Positions 34,685-35,564 of a stretch of 35,564 nt of DNA are shown piece after piece (within the stretch, counting starts at the first letter, position 1; each line of letters starts with the position of its first letter). The notes under the pieces were generated by a model. It made no database searches. It had not been told where the DNA came from and saw only the letters and a program-made list of their open reading frames with translations. Where the stretch lies: the NCBI RefSeq assembly GCF_011058255.1, contig NZ_JAALFH010000063.1, positions 1 to 35,564 of the forward strand, written 5' to 3'. The position numbers were made by a program, and so were the translations under genes. This stretch comes from Thioalkalivibrio sp. XN8. GTDB lineage: Bacteria; Pseudomonadota; Gammaproteobacteria; Steroidobacterales; XN24.

Positions 34685-35564
34685 TCAGGGCCGGCGCAAC
34701 CAGCCCTGGGGGTTCTCCGGCTGCATGCCGTTGCGGATCTCGAAGTAGAGGCCGGCCTGGTCACGCCCGCCGCTGTCGCCGACCCGGCCCAGCACCTGCC
34801 CCGCGCCGACCCAGTCGCCCACGGCGCCGAACAGGGCCTCGTTGTGGCCGTAGAGGCTCATGAAGCCGTCGCCGTGCTCCAGCACCAGCAACAGGCCGAG
34901 TCCGGGCAGCCAGTCCGCATAGGCCACCCGCCCGTGCCACACGGCCCTGACCTCGCTGCCCCGCTCGGCGCCGATCACGATGCCGTTGGCCGGGGGACCT
35001 TCGCCGCGGCGGCTGCCGAAGGCCCGCAACAGCGCGCCCTCGACCGGCCAGGCCAGCCGCCCTTTCTGGCGCGGGAAGGGCTCCGCCTCCGGGATCGGCA
35101 GGTCGACCACGGCGGCGCGCAGTTCTTCCAGCAGCTGCTCCAGTGCCGCCGCTTCTTCCCGCAGGCGCGCGTTCTCGGCCTCCCGCCGCGCGAGGTCGGC
35201 GTTCAGGACCGCGACCTGTTCGGCCCGGGCCGCGCGCGCCCGATCCAGCTCGGCCAGCGCCTGTTCCTGCCTCGCCTCCACGGCCGCCAGGCGCGCGCGC
35301 TCCGCCTCCAGGGCCTCGGTCACGGCAGCCAGCTCCGCGAGCCGCTCCCGCAGCGCGTCGATCCGGGCGCTGCGATCGGCAGCCACGTAGCGGTACCACG
35401 CCAGCATCCGCCCGAGCCGGGCCGGATCCTGCTGGTTCAGCGCGACTTTCAGGCGCGGCTCCCGGCCGGCCAGCCAGGCCGCCCGCAATTCCCGGCCGAG
35501 CGCCTCGACGTCGCCGGACAGGGACGCGGCGAGGCCGGCCCGGCGCTGGGCCAGCTCGTCCCGC
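34685..35564 (-). CDS. envC: EnvC-like murein hydrolase activator, C-terminal part (5' end outside window)
   Basis: The frame is open to the window edge. It has a long coiled coil (Arg/Ala/Glu-rich, about 35100-35550) and a C-terminal LytM/M23 domain (AWPVEGALLRAFGSRRGEGPP; RAVWHGRVAYADWLPGLG). The catalytic zinc residues are lost: the usual HxGxD region reads NGIVIGAE and the LHFEIR motif reads LYFEIR. Degenerate LytM plus coiled coil is the EnvC design, an activator of amidases AmiA/B at division. The N-terminal signal peptide is outside. Confidence 0.9.
   Translation of the reverse strand, partial: RDELAQRRAGLAASLSGDVEALGRELRAAWLAGREPRLKVALNQQDPARLGRMLAWYRYVAADRSARIDALRERLAELAAVTEALEAERARLAAVEARQEQALAELDRARAARAEQVAVLNADLARREAENARLREEAAALEQLLEELRAAVVDLPIPEAEPFPRQKGRLAWPVEGALLRAFGSRRGEGPPANGIVIGAERGSEVRAVWHGRVAYADWLPGLGLLLVLEHGDGFMSLYGHNEALFGAVGDWVGAGQVLGRVGDSGGRDQAGLYFEIRNGMQPENPQGWLRRP

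Overview
The window is GC-rich chromosomal DNA from a bacterium, most likely a gammaproteobacterium. The evidence is the order coxB-coxA-ctaG-coxC-DUF2909-SURF1-thioredoxin-like-ctaB (the Pseudomonas-type arrangement), an EnvC-type amidase activator next to CtpA, tatABC beside dtd, and a TrkA/TrkH pair. I cannot name the species. No tRNA, rRNA or CRISPR array was seen.

Layout. (1) 1-6198: aa3-type cytochrome c oxidase locus: end of subunit II, subunit I, a small assembly protein, the CtaG copper chaperone, subunit III, a strong bidirectional terminator, a reverse-strand DUF2909 protein, SURF1, a thioredoxin-like protein and heme O synthase. Heme A synthase (ctaA) and SCO1/SenC, usually present in this arrangement, are absent. 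(2) 6312-13374: an accessory island bounded on each side by an inverted copy of the same unusual hairpin element (conserved 24-nt loop, perfectly paired but different stems). It holds a small secreted protein, a Fic-family enzyme preceded by a dense operator array, and a polymorphic-toxin reservoir of three RHS C-terminal cassettes. Each cassette has its own toxin tip and a partner gene, and a fourth is only a remnant. Cassettes 2 and 3 share a 251-bp identical repeat. All three partners look envelope-located (two multi-pass membrane proteins, one lipoprotein), suggesting envelope-acting toxins. (3) 13448-18923: uvrD, trkA, trkH and a small TPR protein. (4) 18961-20750: reverse-strand pair of a GT4 glycosyltransferase and an LpxH-like phosphoesterase. 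(5) 21028-22907: dtd and tatABC. (6) 22904-27616: reverse-strand POT peptide transporter, two-module M16 protease and DUF1244. (7) 27758-28666: EamA-family exporter. (8) 28670-35564: a long reverse-strand run: EnvC (cut by the window edge), CtpA protease, GGDEF cyclase, DUF2214 protein, ComB-like phosphatase, PPK2, an encapsulated-ferritin-like protein, a VC0807-family and a YvlD/holin-like membrane protein.

The backbone serves respiration, K+ uptake, DNA repair, protein export and envelope remodelling. The novelty is concentrated in the 7-kb island: the paired hairpins, the Fic operator array, and the cassette array able to exchange toxin tips by recombination through long identical repeats. 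All calls come from reading the sequence and from memory of protein families; no database search was run.
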